From the NCBI RefSeq assembly GCF_039524395.1, contig NZ_BAAAGO010000009.1: DNA of 64,000 nucleotides; one strand, written 5' to 3'. The translations under genes were made by a program, and so were the position numbers. The notes under the pieces are model-generated. The model was not told the DNA's origin. It saw only the letters and a program-made list of their open reading frames with translations, and made no database searches. This stretch comes from Micropruina glycogenica. GTDB taxonomy: Bacteria > Actinomycetota > Actinomycetes > Propionibacteriales > Propionibacteriaceae. Within the stretch, counting starts at the first letter, position 1, and every line of letters begins with the position of its first letter. Of this stretch, positions 17,045 through 25,199 are shown in pieces.

Positions 17045-19876
17045 TCAAACAGGGCGGGTGAGCTCCTCCAGCAGCTCGATCGCGTGGCGATAGCTGTGCC
17101 CGGTGGCCCGGCTCATGCCGAGTTCACACGTGCGGTTGGAGGACAGGTAGGCGTCGTAGTCGCCGCGACGCACCTCGGCGGCTTCGCGCGTCGTGGCCGA
17201 CGCGGTCAGCTCGGGGTGAAGCAGGCCCCGGTCGCCGGCGAAGGCGCAGCAGCCGGCGTCGAACGGTACGACCACTTCGTCGGCGCAGGCCGCCGCGACC
17301 GCGCGCAGGTGGTCGACGTCGCCGGCATGACGATCCGAACAGGTCGGGTGCAGCACCACCGAGCCGAGCCGGCGGTTCACCTGCAGCTTGGGCAGCAAGT
17401 GTTGCGCGACGTAGCGCGACGAGTCGATCACGGTCAGCACCGCCACCTGCTCGGCCAACTCCTGCTCGCCGCCCACCAACAGGTCGTGCTGCAGGGTGTG
17501 CAGGCCGTGGGTGCAGCTGCTGGCCTCACAGACCACCGGCAGCCGTCCGTTCTCGCTGGCCACCAGCAGGGCGGACGCGGTGCGCACCGCCATCGCGGTC
17601 GCGCCGTCGGCCAGCCCCTTGGAGCGCCAGACCGTGCCGCAGCACAGCGACGACAGGTTCTCGGGCAGCCGCACGGGCACCCCGGCCCGCGCGCACAGTT
17701 CCAGGAACGATCGGGCCGGGCCGGGCACCGCGTCGCCGCCGCAGGGTTCGAACAACTCCCCCATGCACGAGGCGAAGAACACCACCTCGGCCGCCCCATC
17801 GGCGGGGCCGGCATCGAGCTTGGTGCGGGATCGTCCGGGGCCCGGCAGGTCGTCGCCGGCCAGCGGCACCAGGTCGGTGGGTAGCACCTTGCGGATCGCA
17901 CCGGTCACCCCGGCCAGCACCGAACCCGGCACCTTGTCGGTGACGGTGAGCGCACCGCGCAGCGTGGCCAGCGTCGGCTTCCAGTGTTCGGCCAGGCCCA
18001 CGCCGATCTTCTGCGCCACCGCCGGCTGCGCCTCGCGCCGGTGCTGCTTCATAAACACGCCGGTGTCGATGCTGACCGGGCAGGCCAGCAGGCACAGCGA
18101 GTCGGCCGCGCAGGTCTGCACGCCCATGTAGGAGTAGTCCTGCTCGATACCCGGCACCCCGGACGCCTCGTCGCGCAGCAGCGCGATGCGCTGCCGGGGA
18201 GTGGTGGTGACGTCCTTGCTCGGGCAGCTGGGTTCGCAGTAGCCGCACTCGACGCAGCGGTCGACCAAGGGGTCGACCAGTTCGGGCAGCTTCAGGTCGA
18301 CCAGGTGCGCGTTGGCGTCGGTGGTGATGATCACCCCCGGGTTCAGCACGCCGGCCGGGTCGAACAGTCGCTTGACCTGCTTCATCACGTCGTACAACTC
18401 CGGGCCGTACTGCCGCTCGACGAAGGGCGCCATCGCGCGTCCGGTGCCGTGTTCGGCCTTCAGCGAGCCGTCCATGTCGAGCACCAGGTCGACGAGGTCT
18501 TCGGTGAACGCGGCCAGCACGTCGATCTGCGTCGGTTCGCGCAGATCGGGATCGATCATGAAGTGCAGGTTGCCCTCTTTGGCGTGACCGAAGATCACCG
18601 AGTCGCGATACCCGTGACCGGCGGTCAGTTCACCGAGGCGACTGACGGTTTCGGTGAGGGCCGGCATGGGCACCACGATGTCTTCGAGCAGGGCCGTCGA
18701 CCCCGGCCGGCGAGCGCCGGCCACCGCGGTGTAGAGGCCCTTGCGCACCTGCCAGGCGCGGGCGCGGGCCAGCGGATCGGCCGAGAACGCCGCCGGCAGG
18801 CCGAGGGCGGTCAGGCCGTTCAGCCGGGCCACCACTGCGGTGAGGTCTGCCACGGTGCCGGCCAACTCGTCGGCCTGTTGGGCCTGCGCCTCGACCAGCA
18901 GGGCGGTGTGCTGGTCGACCACCAGCGGACGCAGCGCCTCCAGCGGGTTCGGCAGCGCCTGCGCGACCCGCAGCGAGACGGCGTCCATCAACTCGGCGGT
19001 GCGGGCGCCGGCGGCGATCAGGTCGGGCAGCGCGGTGGTGGCGTGGGCGATGCTGTCGAAGATCAGCAGCGCGGTGGACGCCTTCGGCAGCAGCGGCACG
19101 GTCTCGAAGGTGGCGGACGCGATGAAGCCGAGCGTGCCCTCGGAGCCGACCATCAGGTGGGCCAGGATCTGCACCGGCTCGTCGTGATCGAGAAAGCTGT
19201 TGATGCCGTAACCCATGGTGTTCTTCATCGAGAACAGATGCTCGATGCGGCGCACCGACTCGGGGTTGCCGCGCACCCGGTCGCGCAGCTCGGCCAGACC
19301 CTGCCACAGTTCGGGCTCGAGCGCCTTGAGCTCGGCGTCGGCGTCGGCCGCGCCGGTCTCGATCACCGTGCCGCTGAGCAGCACCACCTCCAGGCCGGCC
19401 AGGGTGCGGTAGGTGTTCTGGGTGGTGCCGCAGGCCATGCCCGAGGAGTTGTTGGCCACTACGCCGCCGATGGTGCAGGCGATCTCGCTGGCAGGGTCGG
19501 GCCCGAGAATGCGGCCGTAGGGGGCGAGCCTGGCGTTGACCGCGCGCACGGTGGCGCCGGGCTGGCAGCGCACCCGGGCCCCGTCGTTCAGCACCTCGAT
19601 GTCGCGAAACCCGCGTCGGGTGTCGATCAGCACCCCGTCGCCGACGCCCTGGCCGCTCAGCGAGGTGCCGCCGGAGCGAAAGGTGACCCCGACGCCGTGC
19701 TCGCGAGCGACGGCGACCGCCCGGGCCACGTCGCCGGTCTCGCGGGCGAGCACCACAGCCTGGGGCCGTAGCAGGTAGTGGGAGGCGTCATGGCTGAGCC
19801 GCGAGACGTCGATGGGCCGGTCACTGACCGGGTCGCCACCGAGAGCCTGCTGCAGGGCGTCGACGAGTGCGCTCAT
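17045..19876 (-). CDS. FAD- and Fe-S-binding D-lactate dehydrogenase-like protein
   Basis: 943 residues. An FAD_binding_4 (PCMH) domain with VTFRSGGTSLSGQGVGDGVLID and GGVVANNSSGMACGTTQNTYRT, then an FAD-oxidase C domain (about 270-530), two cysteine clusters for Fe-S (CVECGYCEPSCPSKD near 540; CAADSLCLLACP near 585), and a CCG-type heterodisulfide-reductase-like end (FFASCMGELFEPCGG, SLCCGTVW, HPTCSDRH, GCCAFAGDRG). This architecture oxidises D-lactate or another 2-hydroxy acid and passes electrons to the respiratory chain. GAGAGG precedes the ATG. Operon with lctP. Stereospecificity is inferred from the family, not proven. Confidence 0.88.
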   Translation of the reverse strand: MSALVDALQQALGGDPVSDRPIDVSRLSHDASHYLLRPQAVVLARETGDVARAVAVAREHGVGVTFRSGGTSLSGQGVGDGVLIDTRRGFRDIEVLNDGARVRCQPGATVRAVNARLAPYGRILGPDPASEIACTIGGVVANNSSGMACGTTQNTYRTLAGLEVVLLSGTVIETGAADADAELKALEPELWQGLAELRDRVRGNPESVRRIEHLFSMKNTMGYGINSFLDHDEPVQILAHLMVGSEGTLGFIASATFETVPLLPKASTALLIFDSIAHATTALPDLIAAGARTAELMDAVSLRVAQALPNPLEALRPLVVDQHTALLVEAQAQQADELAGTVADLTAVVARLNGLTALGLPAAFSADPLARARAWQVRKGLYTAVAGARRPGSTALLEDIVVPMPALTETVSRLGELTAGHGYRDSVIFGHAKEGNLHFMIDPDLREPTQIDVLAAFTEDLVDLVLDMDGSLKAEHGTGRAMAPFVERQYGPELYDVMKQVKRLFDPAGVLNPGVIITTDANAHLVDLKLPELVDPLVDRCVECGYCEPSCPSKDVTTTPRQRIALLRDEASGVPGIEQDYSYMGVQTCAADSLCLLACPVSIDTGVFMKQHRREAQPAVAQKIGVGLAEHWKPTLATLRGALTVTDKVPGSVLAGVTGAIRKVLPTDLVPLAGDDLPGPGRSRTKLDAGPADGAAEVVFFASCMGELFEPCGGDAVPGPARSFLELCARAGVPVRLPENLSSLCCGTVWRSKGLADGATAMAVRTASALLVASENGRLPVVCEASSCTHGLHTLQHDLLVGGEQELAEQVAVLTVIDSSRYVAQHLLPKLQVNRRLGSVVLHPTCSDRHAGDVDHLRAVAAACADEVVVPFDAGCCAFAGDRGLLHPELTASATTREAAEVRRGDYDAYLSSNRTCELGMSRATGHSYRHAIELLEELTRPV

Positions 19877-19896
19877 GCCTCATTACCTCTCTGTAA

Positions 19897-19935
19897 TGGT
19901 CTGACCAAAAAAAAGTAGGACGGCTTATGGTCAGA
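19897..19935. promoter_or_regulatory. palindromic operator candidate for the FadR-type regulator
   Basis: In the 87-base divergent spacer, TGGTCTGACCA (19897-19907) is a perfect 11-base palindrome of the TGGTnnnACCA form expected for FadR/LldR-type regulators. A related half-site, TGGTCAGA, follows at 19928-19935. An A8 tract separates them. The position between lactate dehydrogenase and regulator genes fits repression of both. Confidence 0.6.
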
Positions 19936-19963
19936 TGTCAAGCGTGCTGGCAGAATTCATTTC

Positions 19964-20710
19964 GTGGTTCCCAACAGCACACCCGACGTGGATTGGCAGC
20001 AGATCCCCCGCATGCGCGCCTACGAGCTGGTGATCAACCAGATCGAGAGCCAGATTCTGGCGGGGGCGCTGAAGGTGGGCGACCAGTTACCGGCCGAGCG
20101 CGACCTGGCGGCGAAGCTCGGCGTGAGCCGCGCCGCGGTGCGTGAGGCGATGCGTGCCATGGAAGCCCAGGGCGTGGTGCGGTCGGGTGTGGGGGTGGGA
20201 CCCGACAGCGGCACCTTCTTGACGTCACTGCCCAGCAAGGCGCTCACCCAGTTTCTGCGCCTGCACATGTCGTTGGCGAACTTTCCGATCGACGACGTGG
20301 TCGAGACCCGCATCATGCTCGAACGTTGGAGCGCACGGCTGGCGGCCAGGCAGGCGTCCGCCGACGACCTCGGCACCATGAGCCGGCTGCTCGACGACAT
20401 GGACGCCGAGCGCGACGACATCGCCGCCTTCAACGAACTCGACACCGAGTTTCACGTGGCGTTGGCCGAGGCCGCGCACAACGTGCTGATCACCGAGATG
20501 ACTACGGCGATTCGGCACTCGATGCGGGCCATGGTGCTGGAGTCGTTTCGCACCCACGGGCACTGGCACGAGTTGTCCGACCAGTTGCGGGCCCAGCATC
20601 GGGCCATCTACGAGGCGATCGCCGCCGGCGACAGCCGGCGCGCCGCCGACGAGGTCGAAGAGCACCTGCGCAGCGCCAACGCGTCCTTGGGCTGGGGCGC
20701 CACGGGCTGA
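19964..20710 (+). CDS. GntR family (FadR subfamily) transcriptional regulator, likely lactate-responsive
   Basis: 248 residues. Winged HTH at residues 10-75 (YELVINQIESQILAG, QLPAERDLAAKLGVSRAAVREAMRAMEAQGVV), then an FCD ligand domain (VETRIMLERWSARLAA, ELDTEFHVALAEAAHN, QHRAIYEAIAAGD) whose Asp/His residues normally bind a metal and carboxylate ligand. It starts with GTG at 19964, divergent from the dld-lctP operon, so by analogy with LldR it probably senses lactate. An LldR name is plausible but not proven. Confidence 0.85.
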   Translation: MVPNSTPDVDWQQIPRMRAYELVINQIESQILAGALKVGDQLPAERDLAAKLGVSRAAVREAMRAMEAQGVVRSGVGVGPDSGTFLTSLPSKALTQFLRLHMSLANFPIDDVVETRIMLERWSARLAARQASADDLGTMSRLLDDMDAERDDIAAFNELDTEFHVALAEAAHNVLITEMTTAIRHSMRAMVLESFRTHGHWHELSDQLRAQHRAIYEAIAAGDSRRAADEVEEHLRSANASLGWGATG

Positions 20711-20730
20711 GCCCGGAGCCAGGCCGAGCC

Positions 20731-21822
20731 TCAGCCCAGCACCTTCTGCCAGCCCCCTTCGCTCGACTCGGGGCGAAAGCCGAGGGCGATGTTGATCGAG
20801 CGCATGTAGTCGTTCTCGTCGGCGTTCCAGGTGTGCACGCGGCGCACGCGCGGCCACTGCTTCGCCATCAGGCGCAGGTTCGCGGTCTTCAAGCGCATGC
20901 CCAGGCGGTGGCCGCGGTGCGCGGCGATCACCACGGTGTCTTCTTGAATCGCCGAGTCGGCCTTCGTGACGAACCGGATCAGCTCGGTGTAGCCGGCCAA
21001 CTCACCGGTCTCGACGTGTTGAGCCGCGGTGGCCAGGGTGGTGACCCCGGCATCGGCCCAGCGTTGCTCGACCTCACGCACCCGGTCGGCGCTCCAGTGC
21101 TGCCGCTCGAAGTCGAGCCCGGCGATCGGCGCGTCGGCCATGGCGGCGCGCACCTCGGCGAGCCCGTCGACGATGTCGTCGGGGCAACGATCGGCCCAGG
21201 CGATCAGCCGATAGCTGCTTTCGGACGCCGCCGCGGCGTCCGATTCGAGCGGATCGATCACGGCCGCCGGCAAAGGAACACGCAGCAGCGAGTGCACCTC
21301 GACCTGTTCCAGCGAGTACCCCCGCCCCAACAGAAAGCGTGCGCTGGCGTGGTTGCCGTCCACGAAACCGCTGCCCTCGCGCGGGGCGAGCGCGCCCGGG
21401 TCGTCCGCCCGTGTTCGCGCCGCCTGCAGCACCCACGACTGCACGGTGTGCCGGCCCTCGGCGGCGGCCCGCTGCTCGGCGGCGTCGAACAGGGCCGTGC
21501 CGATGCCCTGCCGGCGCCGGTCGGGCCGCACCACCGCGTGCACCCCGGCGGTGCCCAGGTTGTCACGCAGGGTCAGTGAGCAGGTGCAACTACCCACCAC
21601 GGTGGTGTGATCGTCGGCGTCGTCGAGGGCGACCCAGCGCAGGGTTCGCCGGTTCGACGACGGCACGGCCAACGAAGCCGCTGTCTCGATCGGATCGTTC
21701 AGATCTTCGTACCCGAGTTGATCGAAGGTCTCGGCGCTCCACAAGGTGGTGTCGGCCATCGCGGCCCAGGCGTTCGGGTCGTCGGCGCTGGTCGGCGGGG
21801 GCACCTCGACGATGGCAACCAT
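20731..21822 (-). CDS. tandem GNAT acetyltransferase
   Basis: 363 residues with two GNAT modules. The first has GTAGVHAVVRPDRRRQGIGTALFDAAEQRA (acetyl-CoA loop R-R-Q-G-I-G) and NHASARFLLGRGY; the second has QEDTVVIAAHRGHRLGMRLKTANL (H-R-G-H-R-L-G) and ends GFRPESSEGGWQKVLG, like mycothiol synthase-type or other double-GNAT proteins. The substrate is unknown; I do not call it MshD. ATG 21822 is chosen; the frame open to 21936 adds a non-family arginine-rich stretch. Convergent with the FadR-type gene, 20 bases apart. Confidence 0.8.
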   Translation of the reverse strand: MVAIVEVPPPTSADDPNAWAAMADTTLWSAETFDQLGYEDLNDPIETAASLAVPSSNRRTLRWVALDDADDHTTVVGSCTCSLTLRDNLGTAGVHAVVRPDRRRQGIGTALFDAAEQRAAAEGRHTVQSWVLQAARTRADDPGALAPREGSGFVDGNHASARFLLGRGYSLEQVEVHSLLRVPLPAAVIDPLESDAAAASESSYRLIAWADRCPDDIVDGLAEVRAAMADAPIAGLDFERQHWSADRVREVEQRWADAGVTTLATAAQHVETGELAGYTELIRFVTKADSAIQEDTVVIAAHRGHRLGMRLKTANLRLMAKQWPRVRRVHTWNADENDYMRSINIALGFRPESSEGGWQKVLG

Positions 21823-21995
21823 CGCACCACCCTGCACAGAAACCGGCCCTGCCGACAAGTGCGTAGTTCTTCGACCTGCACCGATGTATTTCTCAACGCC
21901 ACGATCGATCCTGCTACTGCGTGCCCTCGGCCGCACCGCCGGTGGGTGGAGGCTGAATGTGCGCCCAACCCATACAGCTGAGGCTGGAGGAAACC

Positions 21996-24671
21996 ATGCC
22001 CGTACCCCGCGACGCCGACGCTCTCGCTGCCCTGTCGAGGTTGCTGACCCACGGCCATCATGACGACCCCAACGAACTGCTGGAGTACCCCGACACCACC
22101 ATCGAGCCGCCCGACGGCTGGCTGTGGCAGCAGCACACCCCTCAGCCCGGTCTGCTCGACCCCACGTCGTACCAGTTGGCCGACTCCACCGTCGACGCCC
22201 ACGACCTGCACGCGTCGCCGGTGGCAGCCTTGGCCGACGGCGGCAACAAACCGTTCACGTCGGCCCAGAACGAGTACTGCCGACGCAGCCTCGATGTCAC
22301 CATGAAGGGCGGCACCACCAGCGCGGTGATCTACCCGCTGGCCTTGTGCGAACTTGCCCGGCACTTCAGGTTTCGCAATCTGGGCGGCGCCTCGGCCGGG
22401 GCGATCGCGGCCGCGCTGGGCGCGTCGGCAGAACTCGGACGGGTACGCGCGACGGCGGGTCGGCAGCGCACCGACGTGCTCGGTGAGCATCAGGTCGCCC
22501 AGGGACGGCTGCGGCAGGGCTTCGCCGGGCTTGCCGATGTGATCGCGTGGGTGACGCAGCCCGATGCGCCGGACGCCGCCGAGGAGTACCGGCTGGTGCA
22601 ACTGTTCAAGCCCACGCAGGCCGGTCTGCCGTTGTTCAGGGTGATCGCGGCGGTGATGCGCCAGCAGTTCGTGCGCGGGGCGTTGCTGCTGTTGTTGAGC
22701 CTGAACACGGCCTCGCGCATCGTCACCCTGGCCGCGTTCGCGCTGGCGCCGCTGGGCCTCGCTGCGGTCGCCCCGTGGTCACCGACGCGCTGGGTGCCGA
22801 CCGCCGCTTGGTGGCCTTACCCGTACTACTGGCCCGCCGCGGTATTGCTGTGGCTGGCGTTCGGCTGGTTGATTCCCTTGGCGGCGTTGATCGCCACCCG
22901 CCCCAGGTCGGCCACAGCGGCGCCGGCGGGTTTCGAGGAGCCCTTACCGGTACCAGACCCACCGGCCAAACCACGGGCCTGGTTCGGCACCGCGATCGTC
23001 GCAGGGGCCGCTGCCGTTGCGTGGTTCGCCACCGCTCTGTACACCATGGGCTGGGCAGGACTGCTGATCACTGTGGTGTTTCTCATCGCCGAAGTGGTTC
23101 TGGTGCTGCTCGGGTTCGCCCTGGGCATCATGCGTGTCTCGGCCACCGCCAAGCAGCACCGCTACGGGCTGATCGGCGGGTCGGGCCTCGCCACCGACGA
23201 TGACACCCTGCGCGGCCGGCTCACCGCACTTATCGATGGCGCTTCCCAGGTGCTGCCCCGTCGCACGGTCGAGCCGAACCTCACCGACTGGTTGACCCAG
23301 GCGATGGCCGACCTGGCCGGCCTACCTGCTCATGAGGTGGTGCGCTTCGGGCACCTGTGGACCGGCGCTGACTATGTGCCGGGCGATCCGGACGGCGCCG
23401 CCCGACAGGCTGCGAAAGACTCCCGTCAGCGCTGCATCAACCTCGAGTTGATGAGTACCGAGCTGATCCGCAAGGCGCCCTACCGGTTCCCACTGCCGGC
23501 CGCGGCGTCGGACGACGAACGGCTCTGGTTCGACCCCGGCGATCTCGATGGCGTGCTTCCCCGGCGAGTCATCGACGCAATGACGCTGAACGAACAGCCG
23601 CAGCAGGTGACATCGCTGACTACCGGCGCCCCGATCACCCTGTACCGCTTTCCCCAGCCGTGGGACCTGCCGGTGGTGTTCGCCACGCGGGCGTCGCTCG
23701 CCCTGCCTGCGTTGTTTCAGTCGCTGCGGCTGTACGAGTTGCGGCAGGGCGCGATGCGGGTGCGCACAGAGTTCGGCGCTCGAATCGCCCGCAACGGCAC
23801 CGATCTGCGCTTCCCGGTCAGTGGGGCCGGCGAAGCCCGGGTCGCGCAGGAGCTCTGGCTGACCGACGGAGGCGTCACGTCCAACTTTCCCATCCACATG
23901 TTCGACTCACCGCTGCCGCTGTGGCCCACCGTGGGCATCGATCTCGGCGACTACCCCGCCGGCGCCGGCCATCAAGACGTCTACCTGCTCGGCGACGCGC
24001 AAGCCGCCAAGCACCTGGCCGCGCCACTGAAGCAGGCGATGAGCAGCTTTCTTGGTGCGATTCTGGGCACCAGCCTGCAGTGGCGCGACAACGCCCAGCT
24101 GCAGATGCCGGCCTTTCAGGCCCGCATCGCGGTGGTGCGGCAGCGCAGCTACGAGGGCGGCAACAACCTGTTCATGACCCGCCAGGACGTGGCCTCGCTG
24201 GCCATTCGCGGCGTGGTGGCCGGTATGCGGTTGCGCCGCCGGTTCGCCAGCGACGCGCAATGGCAGCGCCAGCAGTGGCTGCGTCTTCGCGTGGCTGGGC
24301 AGAACATCGTCGACGTGGCCCAGCGGCTACAGACGTCGCTGCGCGAGCAGACCTATGCAGAGTTGGTGCCCAACCAGCTGACGGGTCATGAATGGGCACG
24401 ACTGGACGCCCTCGAGGCGTCGGTCGCCGGGCAGGCCGACCCCAACCCGCCTTCCGGGCCGCCGGATGCCCCCGAGGCGCCGCTGGACTGGTACGCACCG
24501 TCGGGCCCTCGCACCGAGATCGGGTTGGACGAGCACGGCCGTCCGGTCGGCTTCTTCGCCAACCTGACCACACTGGTGTCGTCGTCGCGCTATCTGAACG
24601 CCGACCCCGACGTGCTCACCGACGGAGTGCCGCTGCCGTTGGCCGAACTGCGGCAGGTGCCGCGCAGTTGA
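21996..24671 (+). CDS. large patatin-like phospholipase with membrane insertion
   Basis: 891 residues. Patatin elements are MKGGTTSAVIYPLALCEL (oxyanion region), the nucleophile elbow GGASAG (GxSxG, Ser near 132) and the catalytic Asp in LTDGGVTSNFPIHMFDSP (near 623). Between them is a roughly 490-residue insertion with four or five hydrophobic segments (about residues 215-385). A GGAGG site precedes ATG 21996, favoured over ATG 21957. The C-terminal region (RQRSYEGGNNLFMTRQD, TGHEWARLDALE) resembles large actinobacterial patatin-related proteins. Probable membrane-anchored lipid acyl hydrolase; substrate unknown. It diverges from the tandem GNAT gene. Confidence 0.85.
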   Translation: MPVPRDADALAALSRLLTHGHHDDPNELLEYPDTTIEPPDGWLWQQHTPQPGLLDPTSYQLADSTVDAHDLHASPVAALADGGNKPFTSAQNEYCRRSLDVTMKGGTTSAVIYPLALCELARHFRFRNLGGASAGAIAAALGASAELGRVRATAGRQRTDVLGEHQVAQGRLRQGFAGLADVIAWVTQPDAPDAAEEYRLVQLFKPTQAGLPLFRVIAAVMRQQFVRGALLLLLSLNTASRIVTLAAFALAPLGLAAVAPWSPTRWVPTAAWWPYPYYWPAAVLLWLAFGWLIPLAALIATRPRSATAAPAGFEEPLPVPDPPAKPRAWFGTAIVAGAAAVAWFATALYTMGWAGLLITVVFLIAEVVLVLLGFALGIMRVSATAKQHRYGLIGGSGLATDDDTLRGRLTALIDGASQVLPRRTVEPNLTDWLTQAMADLAGLPAHEVVRFGHLWTGADYVPGDPDGAARQAAKDSRQRCINLELMSTELIRKAPYRFPLPAAASDDERLWFDPGDLDGVLPRRVIDAMTLNEQPQQVTSLTTGAPITLYRFPQPWDLPVVFATRASLALPALFQSLRLYELRQGAMRVRTEFGARIARNGTDLRFPVSGAGEARVAQELWLTDGGVTSNFPIHMFDSPLPLWPTVGIDLGDYPAGAGHQDVYLLGDAQAAKHLAAPLKQAMSSFLGAILGTSLQWRDNAQLQMPAFQARIAVVRQRSYEGGNNLFMTRQDVASLAIRGVVAGMRLRRRFASDAQWQRQQWLRLRVAGQNIVDVAQRLQTSLREQTYAELVPNQLTGHEWARLDALEASVAGQADPNPPSGPPDAPEAPLDWYAPSGPRTEIGLDEHGRPVGFFANLTTLVSSSRYLNADPDVLTDGVPLPLAELRQVPRS

Positions 24672-24672
24672 T

Positions 24673-25116
24673 TCAGTCGATGCCGAAACCGCCGCGTTGC
24701 CGCTTCAGTTCACTGCGTCGCCGCTTGCCGGCCAACCTGCGTTCGATAGACCCCTTGGTCGGACGCGAGGCCCGCCGGGGCGGCGGCGGAGGCGCGAGGG
24801 CGTCCCTGATCAGTTCGGCCAACCGACCTCGGGCAGCGGCGCGGTTCTGCCGCTGCGATCGGTGCTGCGCGGCCACGATCGTGAGCACGGTGCCGCTGAG
24901 CCGTGGCCGCAGCCGGTGCAGCAAACGTGCCCGCTGCCGATCGTCCAACGCGGTGGACGCGGCCACGTCGAACGACAACTGCACCCGCGAGTCGGCCGTG
25001 TTCACGCCCTGACCACCCGGCCCCGACGCGTGCGAGAAGCGCTCGAGCAGTTCGCGCTCGGGTATGACGAGCCCGCCCGGCAGGCCCGGCGCGGGCGCGA
25101 GGTGCAGGTCGTCCAT
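24673..25116 (-). CDS. arfB: alternative ribosome-rescue factor / peptidyl-tRNA hydrolase ArfB
   Basis: 147 residues, of the usual ArfB (YaeJ) length. The catalytic GGQ loop is seen in FSHASGPGGQGVNTADSRVQL, and the basic C-terminal tail (KGSIERRLAGKRRRSELKRQRGG) that enters the mRNA channel is present. It releases peptides from stalled ribosomes. The frame stays open upstream to 25869, but that part is antisense to the GH15 gene. TACCGT (25124-25129, minus strand) lies seven bases before the ATG, suggesting a leaderless transcript. Convergent with the patatin gene, one base apart. Confidence 0.92.
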   Translation of the reverse strand: MDDLHLAPAPGLPGGLVIPERELLERFSHASGPGGQGVNTADSRVQLSFDVAASTALDDRQRARLLHRLRPRLSGTVLTIVAAQHRSQRQNRAAARGRLAELIRDALAPPPPPRRASRPTKGSIERRLAGKRRRSELKRQRGGFGID

Positions 25117-25199
25117 GCGGCCAACGGTAGGCGAAGCGGCGCACCCTGGCGCTACGCCCGGGATTGGTTCAAGCTCGACCAGCGAGAATCTGCGCTTCC

